A stretch of 32,711 nt of DNA from Methanobacteriota archaeon (GCA_026394435.1 JAPKYG010000037.1:1-32711); one strand, 5' to 3'. Numbered from the stretch's first letter, positions 1 to 8,610 are shown. Notes: generated from the letters alone by a model not told the origin. Made by a program: numbers and translations.

Positions 1-1584
1 TTACCATATGTTGTATACGCGGACGATAGCCTCTATACCTGTTCCCAGGATTCCAATGAAAAAATAAAGGAGAAAATCAAAGAACTTGGACTGAATCGCA
101 TTGTAATTGCATCATGTACACCGCGAACCCATGAGCCATTGTTCCAGGATACACTCCGTGAGGGAGGGCTCAATCCTCATCTTTTCGAGATGGCTAATAT
201 TCGTGATCAGAATTCATGGGTGCATAAAAACAATCCACAGAGTTCGACAGAAAAAGCTATTGATGCGGTGCGGATGGCGGTTGCAAAAGCATCGGATTTG
301 TCCCCTATCCACCATTCGAAAATCCCTGTTGTTAACCATGCACTTATTATTGGTGGCGGGATCGCAGGGATGCATGCAGCATTGTCCATTGCAGACCAAG
401 GATATGAAACAACCCTTGTGGAAAAAGAACCAATACTCGGTGGTCATCTAAGAGACATTTATCTTGGCATCAATGGGGAGAAACCACAAGAGCATCTGAA
501 CGAGACAATTGCACGAGTAAAGAGCCATTCGAAAATCCACGTGTTCACCGATACGACGGTAACGAACATTTCTGGGTACGTCGGGAATTTTAAGTCCCAG
601 TTGATAACAAAAGAGAAAAAGACACCTACCGAAGTTGAACATGGAGTAACTGTGGTAGCAACCGGCGGTCTTCCCTACAAACCTGTTGAATATCAGTACG
701 AAAAAAGCGATGATATCATCACCCAGACCGAGTTTGAAAAAGACCTCTATGAGGAAAAACCGTATCTTAAAAATCTAAAGGAAGTCGCGATGATTCAATG
801 TGTCGGCTCACGAAACGATGATCATCCGTATTGCAGTCGGGTGTGCTGCTCGCAGGCGCTGAAAAACGCACTTCGCTTCAAAGAGCTGAATCCGGATGCA
901 GCTGTCTATGTGTTGTACCGCGATATTCGGACCTACGGGTTCCGTGAAGACCTGCTGTATCAAAAGGCTCGGAAGAACGGGATTTTATTTATCCGATATA
1001 ACGATGATGATGAGCCAAAAGTGACGCTTGAGGAGGGAAAACCTTTAGTGAAAACAAAGGAACATATCCTCAATAGAGAGCTGCATTTGCATCCCGATAA
1101 ACTCGTGCTTAGCACCGGGATCATCCCACAGGATAACACCACCCTTGCACAGCAATTGAAGGTACCATTAAACGAGGACTTGTTCTACTCGGAAGCTCAT
1201 GTGAAGTTACGTCCGATTGATTTCTCTGCTGACGGGATTTTCCTCTGCGGCCTTGCGCATTCACCACGATTCATCGAAGAATCTATTCTTCAAGCAAAGG
1301 CAGCTGGCGCCCATGCAGCAACAATTCTTTCGAAGAAGTATCTTGAGACCAAAGGTAACATCGCTCGAGTGATATCCCGGAATTGTGCTGGGTGCCAACT
1401 CTGCGTGGAGATGTGTCCGTATGACGCAATCACATTTGATGAAGAGAAAAAAGTGGTGGTTATTAATGAAATTCTGTGTCAGGGGTGTGGTGCGTGTTGT
1501 GTTGTATGCCCAAGTGGTGTTTCGCAGCAGAATACGTTTACGAAACGTCAGATTGTTTCTATGATTGATGCGTGTCTGGAGTAA
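1..1584 (+). CDS. hdrA: HdrA-like flavin/iron-sulfur electron-transfer subunit, 5' end outside the window
   Basis: The reading frame is open from base 1, so the track start at 139 is internal; 527 residues are visible. In order, they show the end of the HdrA N-terminal cluster domain (YTCSQD, then SCTPRTHEP), an FAD-binding fold (IIGGGIAGMHAAL), the flavin-proximal Cys motif CVGSRNDDHPYCSRVCC, and two C-terminal [4Fe-4S] motifs (CAGCQLCVEMCP and CQGCGACCVVCP). In known HdrABC-MvhAGD complexes HdrA carries the bifurcating FAD. This copy closely parallels the second half of the 1016-residue HdrA downstream, so its missing part may have the same double architecture. One difference is visible: the segment IREQCSWVH of the fusion reads IRDQNSWVH here, replacing a Cys with Asn. 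It lies 6 bases upstream of mvhD and heads the visible operon. The family call is secure; the full length is unknown. Confidence 0.93.
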   Translation, partial: LPYVVYADDSLYTCSQDSNEKIKEKIKELGLNRIVIASCTPRTHEPLFQDTLREGGLNPHLFEMANIRDQNSWVHKNNPQSSTEKAIDAVRMAVAKASDLSPIHHSKIPVVNHALIIGGGIAGMHAALSIADQGYETTLVEKEPILGGHLRDIYLGINGEKPQEHLNETIARVKSHSKIHVFTDTTVTNISGYVGNFKSQLITKEKKTPTEVEHGVTVVATGGLPYKPVEYQYEKSDDIITQTEFEKDLYEEKPYLKNLKEVAMIQCVGSRNDDHPYCSRVCCSQALKNALRFKELNPDAAVYVLYRDIRTYGFREDLLYQKARKNGILFIRYNDDDEPKVTLEEGKPLVKTKEHILNRELHLHPDKLVLSTGIIPQDNTTLAQQLKVPLNEDLFYSEAHVKLRPIDFSADGIFLCGLAHSPRFIEESILQAKAAGAHAATILSKKYLETKGNIARVISRNCAGCQLCVEMCPYDAITFDEEKKVVVINEILCQGCGACCVVCPSGVSQQNTFTKRQIVSMIDACLE

Positions 1585-1590
1585 GAGAAT

Positions 1591-2040
1591 ATGAGTGAAG
1601 AAAAAAAGGACCATAAGAAGGAAGACTTCGAACCAAAGATCGTCGGGTTCCTCTGCAACTGGTGTAGTTACGCGGGTGCTGACCTTGCTGGGACGAGCCG
1701 TATCCAGTATCCGCCGAACGTCAGGATTATTCGAGTGATGTGCTCCGGATCTGTTGATTCTATGTACATTCTGCGTGCATTGCTCGAGGGTGCTGATGGC
1801 GTGTTTGTCGGTGGCTGTCACCCGGGTGATTGTCATTACATTGATGGGAATTACAAGGCGCGACGACGTATGGTGTTACTCGAAAATATCCTCGGTACAT
1901 TAGGCTTAGAGAAAGAGCGAGTATGGCTGCGATGGATCTCTGCATCTGAAGGTCAGAAGTTTGCTGACACAATGAAAGAAATGACTGAGGCGGTGAGGAA
2001 ACTAGGACCCAGTCCAATCGCTAAACACTGGAATCTTTAA
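1591..2040 (+). CDS. mvhD: MvhD-type [2Fe-2S] electron-transfer subunit
   Basis: The protein has 149 residues and matches the MvhD/FlpD family, the small [2Fe-2S] protein that links HdrA to its electron donor module (a hydrogenase, formate dehydrogenase or F420-dependent unit). The family cysteines are present: [10 protein letters not shown] (C22, C25), VMCSGSVD (C51) and [10 protein letters not shown] (C76, C81). An acidic and basic tail of about 15 residues precedes the conserved core. It starts 6 bases after hdrA and is followed after 16 bases by the frhB-like gene, so it is almost certainly co-transcribed and part of the same complex. No hydrogenase subunit (MvhA or MvhG) is in the window, so the donor is probably not H2 through MvhAG, unless those genes lie elsewhere. 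In Methanosarcina HdrA2 the MvhD domain is fused to HdrA; here it is a separate gene. Confidence 0.93.
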   Translation: MSEEKKDHKKEDFEPKIVGFLCNWCSYAGADLAGTSRIQYPPNVRIIRVMCSGSVDSMYILRALLEGADGVFVGGCHPGDCHYIDGNYKARRRMVLLENILGTLGLEKERVWLRWISASEGQKFADTMKEMTEAVRKLGPSPIAKHWNL

Positions 2041-2056
2041 TGGAGGATGAAAAAAA

Positions 2057-3178
2057 ATGACGCACAAAGTAATCAAGGTCAAGGACAATGACGTAGTAGG
2101 ATCAACCAATGATTTCTTGAGAAATCTCCTTTCATCAGGGAAAATCCAGGCGTTATTGGTTCCGCAAAATACTCCATCGAAAAAAGTTGCATTTCCTGTG
2201 CTGATTTCTGATCCGAAGAAGTTTCACGCTGATATTGTTGCCCCGATTCTTCCTGCGTCTACCGCTACAATTGTGTCGAAGATGACCAAGGTGCAGCCAC
2301 CATCAAAACCCATCGGGGTTGTCATGCGGTCCTGTCAGATCCGAGCCCTTATCGAACTGGTAAAGTTGAATCAAGCGAGCCTTACGAACATCGTGATCAT
2401 CGGAGTCGATTGCCCTGGTACGTTTCCTATAAACACGTATACCGAGTTCCCTGAAAAGAAAACACCAACGCAGTTCCTACTTGAAGCCTGGACGAAGAAA
2501 TCCGATGAAGCAGAAAAATATTTCCGCTCCGCCTGCCGTGTCTGCAAAGACCCGATTCCGACAAACGCAGATATTATTCTTGGATTCTATGGTGCCGATA
2601 TTGAAAAAGAAATTATAGTTGAGGCACACTCCGAGGTAGGAAAGAACATTCTGAAAGAATTACCCCTCGAGGATGAAGAAGAATGGAAAAGTCGGGAGAA
2701 AGCAGTCAAAGAACTCCGTGAAGAAAAGGCCAAGAAACGTGCGGTATTCCTCAAAGAAAAAGAGGGACTCAAAGGGATTGATAAGGTCTCTGAGTTTTTT
2801 GATAAATGCGTCAACTGTCATAACTGCCGGCAGGCATGTCCGATTTGTTACTGTAAAGAGTGTTTGTTTGACTCATCAGTGTTTGACGCGGAGGCGTACA
2901 AGTTCCTTCGCAGAGCAGAAATCAAAGGGTTGTTTAAAATGCCGAACGATGCGTTGTTATTCCAGCTCGGACGAATGAACCATATGATTCTTTCTTGTGT
3001 GGAGTGTGGGTTATGTGAACAGGCATGCCCCAATAATATTCCGCTCATGGATGTGTTTATCCCCGCTGCAGAGAACGCGCAGAAAGAATTCGACTATCAG
3101 CCCGGGAAGGATATCAAAGAGAAGATCCCGATGATTGTGTATCGGGAGGATGAGTTCTTGGAGGTAGGAGAAAAATAA
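2057..3178 (+). CDS. FrhB/FdhB-family flavin and iron-sulfur subunit (possible F420-interacting module)
   Basis: The protein has 373 residues. The N-terminal part resembles the FrhB/FdhB fold (MRSCQIRALIELVK, then VIIGVDCPGTFP), and CRVCKDPIPTNADIILG follows near residue 155. A highly charged helical stretch lies at about residues 205-245. Two cluster motifs follow: CVNCHNCRQACP with an adjacent CYCKEC near residue 250, and CVECGLCEQACPNN near 313. FrhB and FdhB proteins bind FAD and use coenzyme F420; relatives next to HdrA and MvhD are thought to feed electrons into or out of HdrA. F420 use is inference here, because some relatives use other donors. The start is supported by GGAGG upstream of the ATG. 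It lies between mvhD and the duplicated hdrC, separated from the latter by one base. Alternatively it could be a ferredoxin- or NADPH-interacting relative. Confidence 0.8.
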   Translation: MTHKVIKVKDNDVVGSTNDFLRNLLSSGKIQALLVPQNTPSKKVAFPVLISDPKKFHADIVAPILPASTATIVSKMTKVQPPSKPIGVVMRSCQIRALIELVKLNQASLTNIVIIGVDCPGTFPINTYTEFPEKKTPTQFLLEAWTKKSDEAEKYFRSACRVCKDPIPTNADIILGFYGADIEKEIIVEAHSEVGKNILKELPLEDEEEWKSREKAVKELREEKAKKRAVFLKEKEGLKGIDKVSEFFDKCVNCHNCRQACPICYCKECLFDSSVFDAEAYKFLRRAEIKGLFKMPNDALLFQLGRMNHMILSCVECGLCEQACPNNIPLMDVFIPAAENAQKEFDYQPGKDIKEKIPMIVYREDEFLEVGEK

Positions 3179-3179
3179 T

Positions 3180-3845
3180 ATGGATGTCATTGATTCCCGC
3201 AAGGTTGACCCGAGTTTCAAGTTTCAGATAGCAAAAGAAGAGGGCGGCGAAGGTATTCTGAAATGTTTCGCGTGTGGTGCCTGTACCGCTCGTTGCCCTG
3301 AGATGGATGTCAAACCAGAGTGGAACGCGCGAGTCATCATCCGGAAAGCACTGCTTGGGTTGAAAGAAGAAGTGCTTACGAGCGAGTTTTTCTGGATCTG
3401 CAGCGCGCATTATCGTTGTTTGGAGAAATGCCCGCAGAAGGTGAATGTAAAAGAGGTAATGAATGCGGTGCGGGACGCCCGGCTTCTTGAGGAACAAACC
3501 GAGGACGTCACAGGGAAGAAGACGAAGAAATACCTTGATTTGGATTTCAAATACACAATTACGCAGAGCAAGTCTGGGAAAGACCTCTATGAGTGTTTCT
3601 CCTGCGGTACGTGTACAGCAGGATGTCCGGAGCGGGAGCTTGATTCGCTCTATTCACCACGCAAAGTGATCAAGAATGTGTTACTTGGGATGAAGGACCC
3701 TGTGTTCTGTAATAAGTTTGTTGAAATTTGTTCGTCTCATCATCGGTGTTTCACTCAATGCCCACAAGGGGTGGAGATCCCGAAGTTGATGAATGCGATT
3801 AAAAACATTGCAATGAAAGAAGGGTACAATCGAACAACAAAATAG
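3180..3845 (+). CDS. hdrC: Tandemly duplicated HdrC-like iron-sulfur protein with CxxH cluster motifs
   Basis: The 221 residues form two HdrC-like repeats, about residues 25-105 and 134-215. Each starts with a canonical motif (CFACGACTARCP near 29; CFSCGTCTAGCP near 138). HdrC passes electrons between HdrA and the catalytic HdrB. Its second cluster is usually bound by CxxCxxCxxxCP, but here both repeats have His at the second position: CSAHYRCLEKCP near 73 and CSSHHRCFTQCP near 183. This suggests three-Cys/one-His ligation or an altered cluster in both copies. The repeats also share the linker pattern around RKALLGLKE and KNVLLGMKD, so they look like an internal gene duplication. No HdrB follows, and the gene leads straight into the long hdrA with a 7-base gap. 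The family call is good; the precise redox role is open. Confidence 0.85.
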   Translation: MDVIDSRKVDPSFKFQIAKEEGGEGILKCFACGACTARCPEMDVKPEWNARVIIRKALLGLKEEVLTSEFFWICSAHYRCLEKCPQKVNVKEVMNAVRDARLLEEQTEDVTGKKTKKYLDLDFKYTITQSKSGKDLYECFSCGTCTAGCPERELDSLYSPRKVIKNVLLGMKDPVFCNKFVEICSSHHRCFTQCPQGVEIPKLMNAIKNIAMKEGYNRTTK

Positions 3846-3852
3846 AAGACCT

Positions 3853-6800
3853 ATGGTAAAAAAATCTGATACGATCGGAGCTGTTGCTGTTGTCGGCGGT
3901 GGCATCGCCGGAGTACAGGCAGCTCTCGATCTCGCTGACATGGGATACAAAGTCTATGTACTCGAGAAATCACCGACTATCGGCGGTGTCATGGCCCAGC
4001 TTGATAAGACATTCCCGACAAATGATTGTTCGATGTGCATTCTGTCCCCGAAGCTTGTCGATTGTGCTCGTCATCAAAACATTGAGATTCTTACGAACGC
4101 GGTGGTAGAAGGTATCGAAGGGAACCCAGGGAATTTTACTGTAAAGGTACTGAAAAAACCGCGATATATTGACCTAGAGAAATGTACCTCGTGCGGGAGC
4201 TGTGAGGCGGTCTGTCCTGTTTCTCAGCCGAATGCGTTTGAATATGGTCTTGTGAAACGCAAGGCTATCTACAAGCCGTTCCCGCAGGCGATCCCGAATG
4301 CGTATGTGATCGATAAGGAAGGCGATGGGAAGCATCGCGGTTGTGTCGATTGCATGCGGTGTGTCAAAGAGTGTAAGTCTGGTGCGATTAACCATGAGCA
4401 GAAAGCTGAGCAACTCAGCTTTCCAGTTGGCGCGGTGATTATCGCTGCTGGTTCTCCACCGTTTGACCCCGTGGTGAAACCCGAGTTCGGGTACAAAAAA
4501 TACAAGAATGTGTTGACGAGTGTCGAGTTCGAAAGAGTCTTATCAGCATCGGGGCCAACGCAGGGGAAGATCCTGCGACCGAGCGACCAGAAGCATCCGA
4601 CGAAGGTCGCCTGGGTGCATTGTGTCGGCTCCCGTGACGCCTCCGAGAACCACGAGTATTGGTCTGCGATGTGCAGTATGTATACCGCAAAGGAAGCAAT
4701 CATTGCTAAGGAGCATGCTTCCGATATTGAGCCGACGGTGTTCTACATCGATGTCCGTTCGTATGGCAAGGATTTTGATAAATACATTAATCGAGCAAAA
4801 AAAGACTACGGACTTCGCTATGTTCGCTCACGGATCTCTGAGATTACCGAAGACCCGAAAACAAGGGACCTTCTCATAAAATACGAGGATGACAAAGGAG
4901 ACTTCAAAGAAGAAACATATAATCTGGTTGTACTATCAGTTGGGTTGTGTGGCGCTGGTGAAAAACGCAACGAGTTGATGGACACCCTTGGGTTTGATGC
5001 CAATGAGTTCAAATATGTGCGTACGAGTGCGGATGATCCAGTGGTTATCAAACCAGGGATTTTTGTCGCAGGCTCTTTCCTGGAACCGCAGGCGATCCCT
5101 GAATCGGTGATGCAGGCATCTGCAGCAGCGGCAAACGCAGCTGCATTGTTGAAGGATTCACGGGGTACACTTGTGAAAGAAAAAAAGTACCCAGCGGAGA
5201 AGGATGTGTCTGCTGAGAAACCCCGTATTGGGGTGTTTCTCTGTCACTGTGGTATCAACATCGGTGGTTATGTGGATGTCCCTGCAGTGGCTGAATATGT
5301 AAAATCATTAGAGGATGTCGCCTTTGTCGAGGCAAACATTTACACCTGTTCTGAGGATACGCAGAAGAAGATTGTCGAGGCGATTAAGAAATACGATTTG
5401 AATCGTATCTTGGTTGCTGCGTGTACTCCTCGGACGCATGAGCCGTTGTTCCAGAAAAGCTTACGGGATGCGGGGTTGAATCCGTATTTGTTGGAGATGA
5501 CGAATATTCGAGAGCAGTGTTCCTGGGTTCATATGGATGAGCCAGCCAAAGCAACTGAGAAGGCAAAGCAGTTAATCGCAATGACAGTTGCGAAAACAAG
5601 GTTCCTGCAACCGATTCAAGAAGCTGAGATCCCAGTTGTACAGAAAGCATTGGTCATTGGTGGTGGGATCGCAGGTATGACTGCGGCGTTGTCTCTTGCT
5701 GATCAGGGATATGAGACTGTTTTGGTAGAAAAAGAACGCCAGCTTGGTGGGTACTTACATAAGGTGTACTATACCGTTGATGGTCTTGACATCCCACGAT
5801 TACTGAAGGAGATGACTGAGAAGGTTCAGAAACATCCTCTTATAAAAGTGCATACCGGCTCACAGGTGAAATCCTTAAAGGGGTATGTGGGAAGCTACGA
5901 ATCTGAGATTCAAACACCGACAGAGGTCGTACCCTTTTCTCATGGCGTGATCATTGTGACTGTTGGTGCTGACGAATACAAACCACACACGTATCATTAC
6001 GGGAAAGATCCCCGGGTGTTGACGCAATCAGAGCTGGAAAAAGACCTTAGTGAAAGCACAAAAGAAGATATCCATGATGGAGAGACGTTCGTGATGATCC
6101 AGTGCGTGGAGTCCCGTGATGAGAAACGGCCGTACTGTAGCAGGATTTGTTGCATGCAGGCGGTAAAAAACGCCCTGAAGATCAAGGAGTTGAACCCACG
6201 AGCTGAAGTATTTCTCTTGTATCGCGATTTAATGACATATGGGTTTAAAGAAAAATTCTATAAAGACGCAAGAGAAAAAGGTGTGATGTTCCTGCAGTAT
6301 GATCCTGAGAAAAAACCAGAGGTCGAGGTGAAGAACGGTCTTGTCGTGAAGATTCATGAACCAATGCTGGGGGAACTGTTAAAGATACCTACTGATCATC
6401 TTATTCTTTCGACCGGACTACAGCCGAATCCTGACAACTCAGTGATAGGCAAGCTACTGAAGGTTCCGGTGAACGACGACGGATTCTTCCTTGAGGCACA
6501 TGTGAAACTGCGACCTGTTGATTTTTCGACGCGTGGTGTGTTTGTCGCCGGGAACTGTCATGTGCCGAAGTTTATCAGTGAATCGATTTATCAGGCGCAG
6601 GCTGCTGCAGCACGTGCAGCAACGATTCTGTGTAAACCTACTTTGAAGGCAGAACCAAATGTGGCTTTTGTTGATGATGACCTCTGCAGCGGGTGCAGTA
6701 TTTGTATTTCGGTATGTCCGTATAACGCGATTGAGCGTGTCGAAGAAGAAATCAACGGTAAAAAAGTGATACATGCGAAGATCAACGAAGGGTTGTGTCA

Positions 6801-6903
6801 AGGCTGTGGGACTTGCGTGAGTGCCTGTCCGAGTAGTGCGATTCAGCAACGTGGGTTTAAGGATAAACAACTGCTTCCGATGATTGACGAGATAATTCGA
6901 TAA
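3853..6903 (+). CDS. hdrA: Double-length HdrA fusion with two FAD domains
   Basis: The 1016 residues combine two HdrA-type flavin modules. Module 1 (about 1-450) has an FAD fold (VVGGGIAGVQAAL), the segment TFPTNDCSMCILSPKLVDC, and an inserted ferredoxin (CTSCGSCEAVCP near 111; CVDCMRCVKEC near 164). Then comes the HdrA N-terminal cluster domain (LCHCGINIGGY near 463, YTCSED, CTPRTHEP near 522, IREQCSWVH). Module 2 is a second FAD fold (VIGGGIAGMTAAL near 600) and ends with two [4Fe-4S] motifs (CSGCSICISVCP and CQGCGTCVSACP). The order resembles a permuted HdrA joined to a second one. The flavin-proximal Cys motif is intact in module 2 (CVESRDEKRPYCSRICC) but reads CVGSRDASENHEYWSAMCS in module 1, so two of its four Cys are gone. 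It is the last gene of the cluster. The likely role is flavin-based bifurcation or confurcation in the cytoplasm. Confidence 0.93.
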   Translation: MVKKSDTIGAVAVVGGGIAGVQAALDLADMGYKVYVLEKSPTIGGVMAQLDKTFPTNDCSMCILSPKLVDCARHQNIEILTNAVVEGIEGNPGNFTVKVLKKPRYIDLEKCTSCGSCEAVCPVSQPNAFEYGLVKRKAIYKPFPQAIPNAYVIDKEGDGKHRGCVDCMRCVKECKSGAINHEQKAEQLSFPVGAVIIAAGSPPFDPVVKPEFGYKKYKNVLTSVEFERVLSASGPTQGKILRPSDQKHPTKVAWVHCVGSRDASENHEYWSAMCSMYTAKEAIIAKEHASDIEPTVFYIDVRSYGKDFDKYINRAKKDYGLRYVRSRISEITEDPKTRDLLIKYEDDKGDFKEETYNLVVLSVGLCGAGEKRNELMDTLGFDANEFKYVRTSADDPVVIKPGIFVAGSFLEPQAIPESVMQASAAAANAAALLKDSRGTLVKEKKYPAEKDVSAEKPRIGVFLCHCGINIGGYVDVPAVAEYVKSLEDVAFVEANIYTCSEDTQKKIVEAIKKYDLNRILVAACTPRTHEPLFQKSLRDAGLNPYLLEMTNIREQCSWVHMDEPAKATEKAKQLIAMTVAKTRFLQPIQEAEIPVVQKALVIGGGIAGMTAALSLADQGYETVLVEKERQLGGYLHKVYYTVDGLDIPRLLKEMTEKVQKHPLIKVHTGSQVKSLKGYVGSYESEIQTPTEVVPFSHGVIIVTVGADEYKPHTYHYGKDPRVLTQSELEKDLSESTKEDIHDGETFVMIQCVESRDEKRPYCSRICCMQAVKNALKIKELNPRAEVFLLYRDLMTYGFKEKFYKDAREKGVMFLQYDPEKKPEVEVKNGLVVKIHEPMLGELLKIPTDHLILSTGLQPNPDNSVIGKLLKVPVNDDGFFLEAHVKLRPVDFSTRGVFVAGNCHVPKFISESIYQAQAAAARAATILCKPTLKAEPNVAFVDDDLCSGCSICISVCPYNAIERVEEEINGKKVIHAKINEGLCQGCGTCVSACPSSAIQQRGFKDKQLLPMIDEIIR

Positions 6904-6918
6904 ATTAGGAGAATGTTG

Positions 6919-6924
6919 TTTTTT
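6919..6924 (+). terminator. Short T-run after hdrA
   Basis: A run of six T lies 15 bases after the hdrA stop, in the 38-base gap before the convergent radical SAM gene. Archaeal RNA polymerase often terminates at such T-runs. No hairpin is evident, so support is weak. Confidence 0.3.
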
Positions 6925-6941
6925 AGAAGTTACTTTCCACC

Positions 6942-8339
6942 TTAAAAAATTTTAAAAAACCTGCGCAATCCAAGTTGGAGAATTCGGGGGTCATGATTAC
7001 GAAGTGCATAATTGATTTCTCGAATCCAATAACGAGGATTTGAATAGAAAGAAAAATAAGCATTCCTACAAAAATTATCAATTTCCTTTGAGTCATATAA
7101 CGCTAAACCTCTCCGTTTATCACTCTTTACCGTAGATTCCTCAGGGTTTATTTTTCCTTGTTTTACTGCTTGTTTCCAAAGTGGTGTTCCAGCGAGATAT
7201 TGTAAATGATTAAATAAAACATGATCAATGGATAATGATTTTGCAAACCTAATAGTATTTTCCATTTGTTTTTTTGTTTCAATAGGAGCCCCAAGAATAA
7301 AGTTTACGTCTAATAAAAACCCCATTTCCTTACTTAGTTTGACTGTTTTTCGTACTTGTTCTATTGTGATTTTTTTATTGTATAAATCAAGTATCTCTTG
7401 ATTACCTGATTCAATTCCAAATGAAATAAGTTCGACTCCAGCATCTCGCATCTTCTGATATAATTTCTTATCTGCTGAGTCTATACGCGTGTCAAGAATC
7501 CACAGTGAAATATCGTACTGCTGTTTGATGATGTGATCCATTATATATTCTGCTTTTTTCTTATCCGCAAGAAAATTATCGTCTGCAAAAGCGATTGAGT
7601 TATATCCTGCGAGAACTAACTCATCAATTTCTTTAATGGAATTTGTTGCAGAGCGCGCCCTGTAATGTGTAAAACAGGTTATTTGACAAAATGTACAGCG
7701 ATTAGGACAGCCACGTGAACTAATAAGAGAGGTGACCTTCCCTTTCATGGTTTTTTTTCCATAAATATAACCATACTCATATTTCTTTACAAGATGGCGC
7801 GAGGGAAACGGTAGGTTATCAAGATTCATTATCTGTTCGTTTGATTTTGTCTTATGAATTTCACCGTTTTGTTGAAAGATTAACCCAGGGATTGACGAAA
7901 GCTCTCCTTTTCCTTCAAGAGCTTCTAGAAGAGGACCGATGATATATTCACCTTCTCCTTGTACACAGATATCAGCATGATGGTCACGGAGCGTTTGTTC
8001 AGGAAAAAACATACAATGCGGACCACCAACGATGATAGGAATATCGGGAGAGAATTGTCTGATTTTATTCGCTATTGTTATTGAATTTTGAAATTCTCTT
8101 GGCTCACTAAAAATAGTCATTCCAATTGCATCAGCAGAATGAACAGCTTTCTGTATAGTGGTATCGTCAAAGCTTTCTGCATTATAATCAATGATTTCAA
8201 CTGAATGGCCTTGGAGCTCAACCATTCTCGCCAGATATAGCAATCCAAGCGGAGGAAGAAATGCATTCGGTTGCTTATTATGGATATTAGAAGAAATATA
8301 AAATCTTCCTGTTGAAGGAAAGATACATAGTAGCTTCAT
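6942..8339 (-). CDS. B12-binding-domain radical SAM protein
   Basis: The 465 residues start with a cobalamin-binding-like domain (GLLYLARMVELQGHSVEIID; IPIIVGGPHCMFF), followed by a radical SAM core with CPNRCTFC near residue 210 binding the [4Fe-4S] cluster. It resembles the large COG1032 group of B12-radical SAM enzymes, which includes methylases and ring-forming enzymes. The substrate cannot be told from sequence, and the usual DxHxxG cobalamin motif is not visible in the N-terminal domain, so cobalamin binding is uncertain. The start is the first Met after an in-frame TGA, with GGGGTG upstream. It is convergent with hdrA and transcribed alone. The DNA is clearly richer in A+T than its neighbours, with frequent AAA/AAT/TTA codons, which fits low expression or recent acquisition. 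Nothing nearby suggests its pathway. Confidence 0.85.
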   Translation of the reverse strand: MKLLCIFPSTGRFYISSNIHNKQPNAFLPPLGLLYLARMVELQGHSVEIIDYNAESFDDTTIQKAVHSADAIGMTIFSEPREFQNSITIANKIRQFSPDIPIIVGGPHCMFFPEQTLRDHHADICVQGEGEYIIGPLLEALEGKGELSSIPGLIFQQNGEIHKTKSNEQIMNLDNLPFPSRHLVKKYEYGYIYGKKTMKGKVTSLISSRGCPNRCTFCQITCFTHYRARSATNSIKEIDELVLAGYNSIAFADDNFLADKKKAEYIMDHIIKQQYDISLWILDTRIDSADKKLYQKMRDAGVELISFGIESGNQEILDLYNKKITIEQVRKTVKLSKEMGFLLDVNFILGAPIETKKQMENTIRFAKSLSIDHVLFNHLQYLAGTPLWKQAVKQGKINPEESTVKSDKRRGLALYDSKEIDNFCRNAYFSFYSNPRYWIREINYALRNHDPRILQLGLRRFFKIF

Positions 8340-8610
8340 TCTTCATCGCACCCCATATAAAGAAATATGGCACGGTATTGAAACAGGATATCGTTCGATT
8401 TTGTACCATAAGATGTATATGATTAAATATAAAAAGCTGATAAGTAGAATAATTCTTTTTTTGTGAAAAGTTTTTCTCATATTCGTCCGCCCCCATTTTA
8501 ATAAATTTGAACATCCGTTCCTTTATAAAATTTCCTTAAAAAATAAGACTCTTGGGTAACAGTCAATATATATTAGAAAAGAAATTACACCAAACTTGGA
8601 GGAATACCAT
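8340..8610. promoter_or_regulatory. Divergent intergenic region between radical SAM gene and osmC-like gene
   Basis: About 270 AT-rich bases separate two divergent genes. On the plus strand, TATA-like AATATATATT lies near 8565-8574, about 25-30 bases before a plausible start of the osmC transcript. A second AT-rich TTTATAAAATTT lies near 8521-8532. On the minus strand, a TATA-like stretch near 8429-8437 (reverse complement TTTATATTT) could serve the radical SAM gene. The 75-residue minus-strand ORF here has no recognisable features and overlaps the radical SAM start, so it is not called. Confidence 0.4.

Noticed and set aside
1261-1836. 191-residue minus-strand ORF across hdrA and mvhD
   Set aside because: It is antisense to two clearly conserved genes and its translation has no domain; it is a shadow of their codon use.
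8287-8514. 75-residue minus-strand ORF upstream of the radical SAM gene
   Set aside because: It overlaps the radical SAM start, has AT-rich low-information sequence, no clear ribosome binding site and no recognisable motif.
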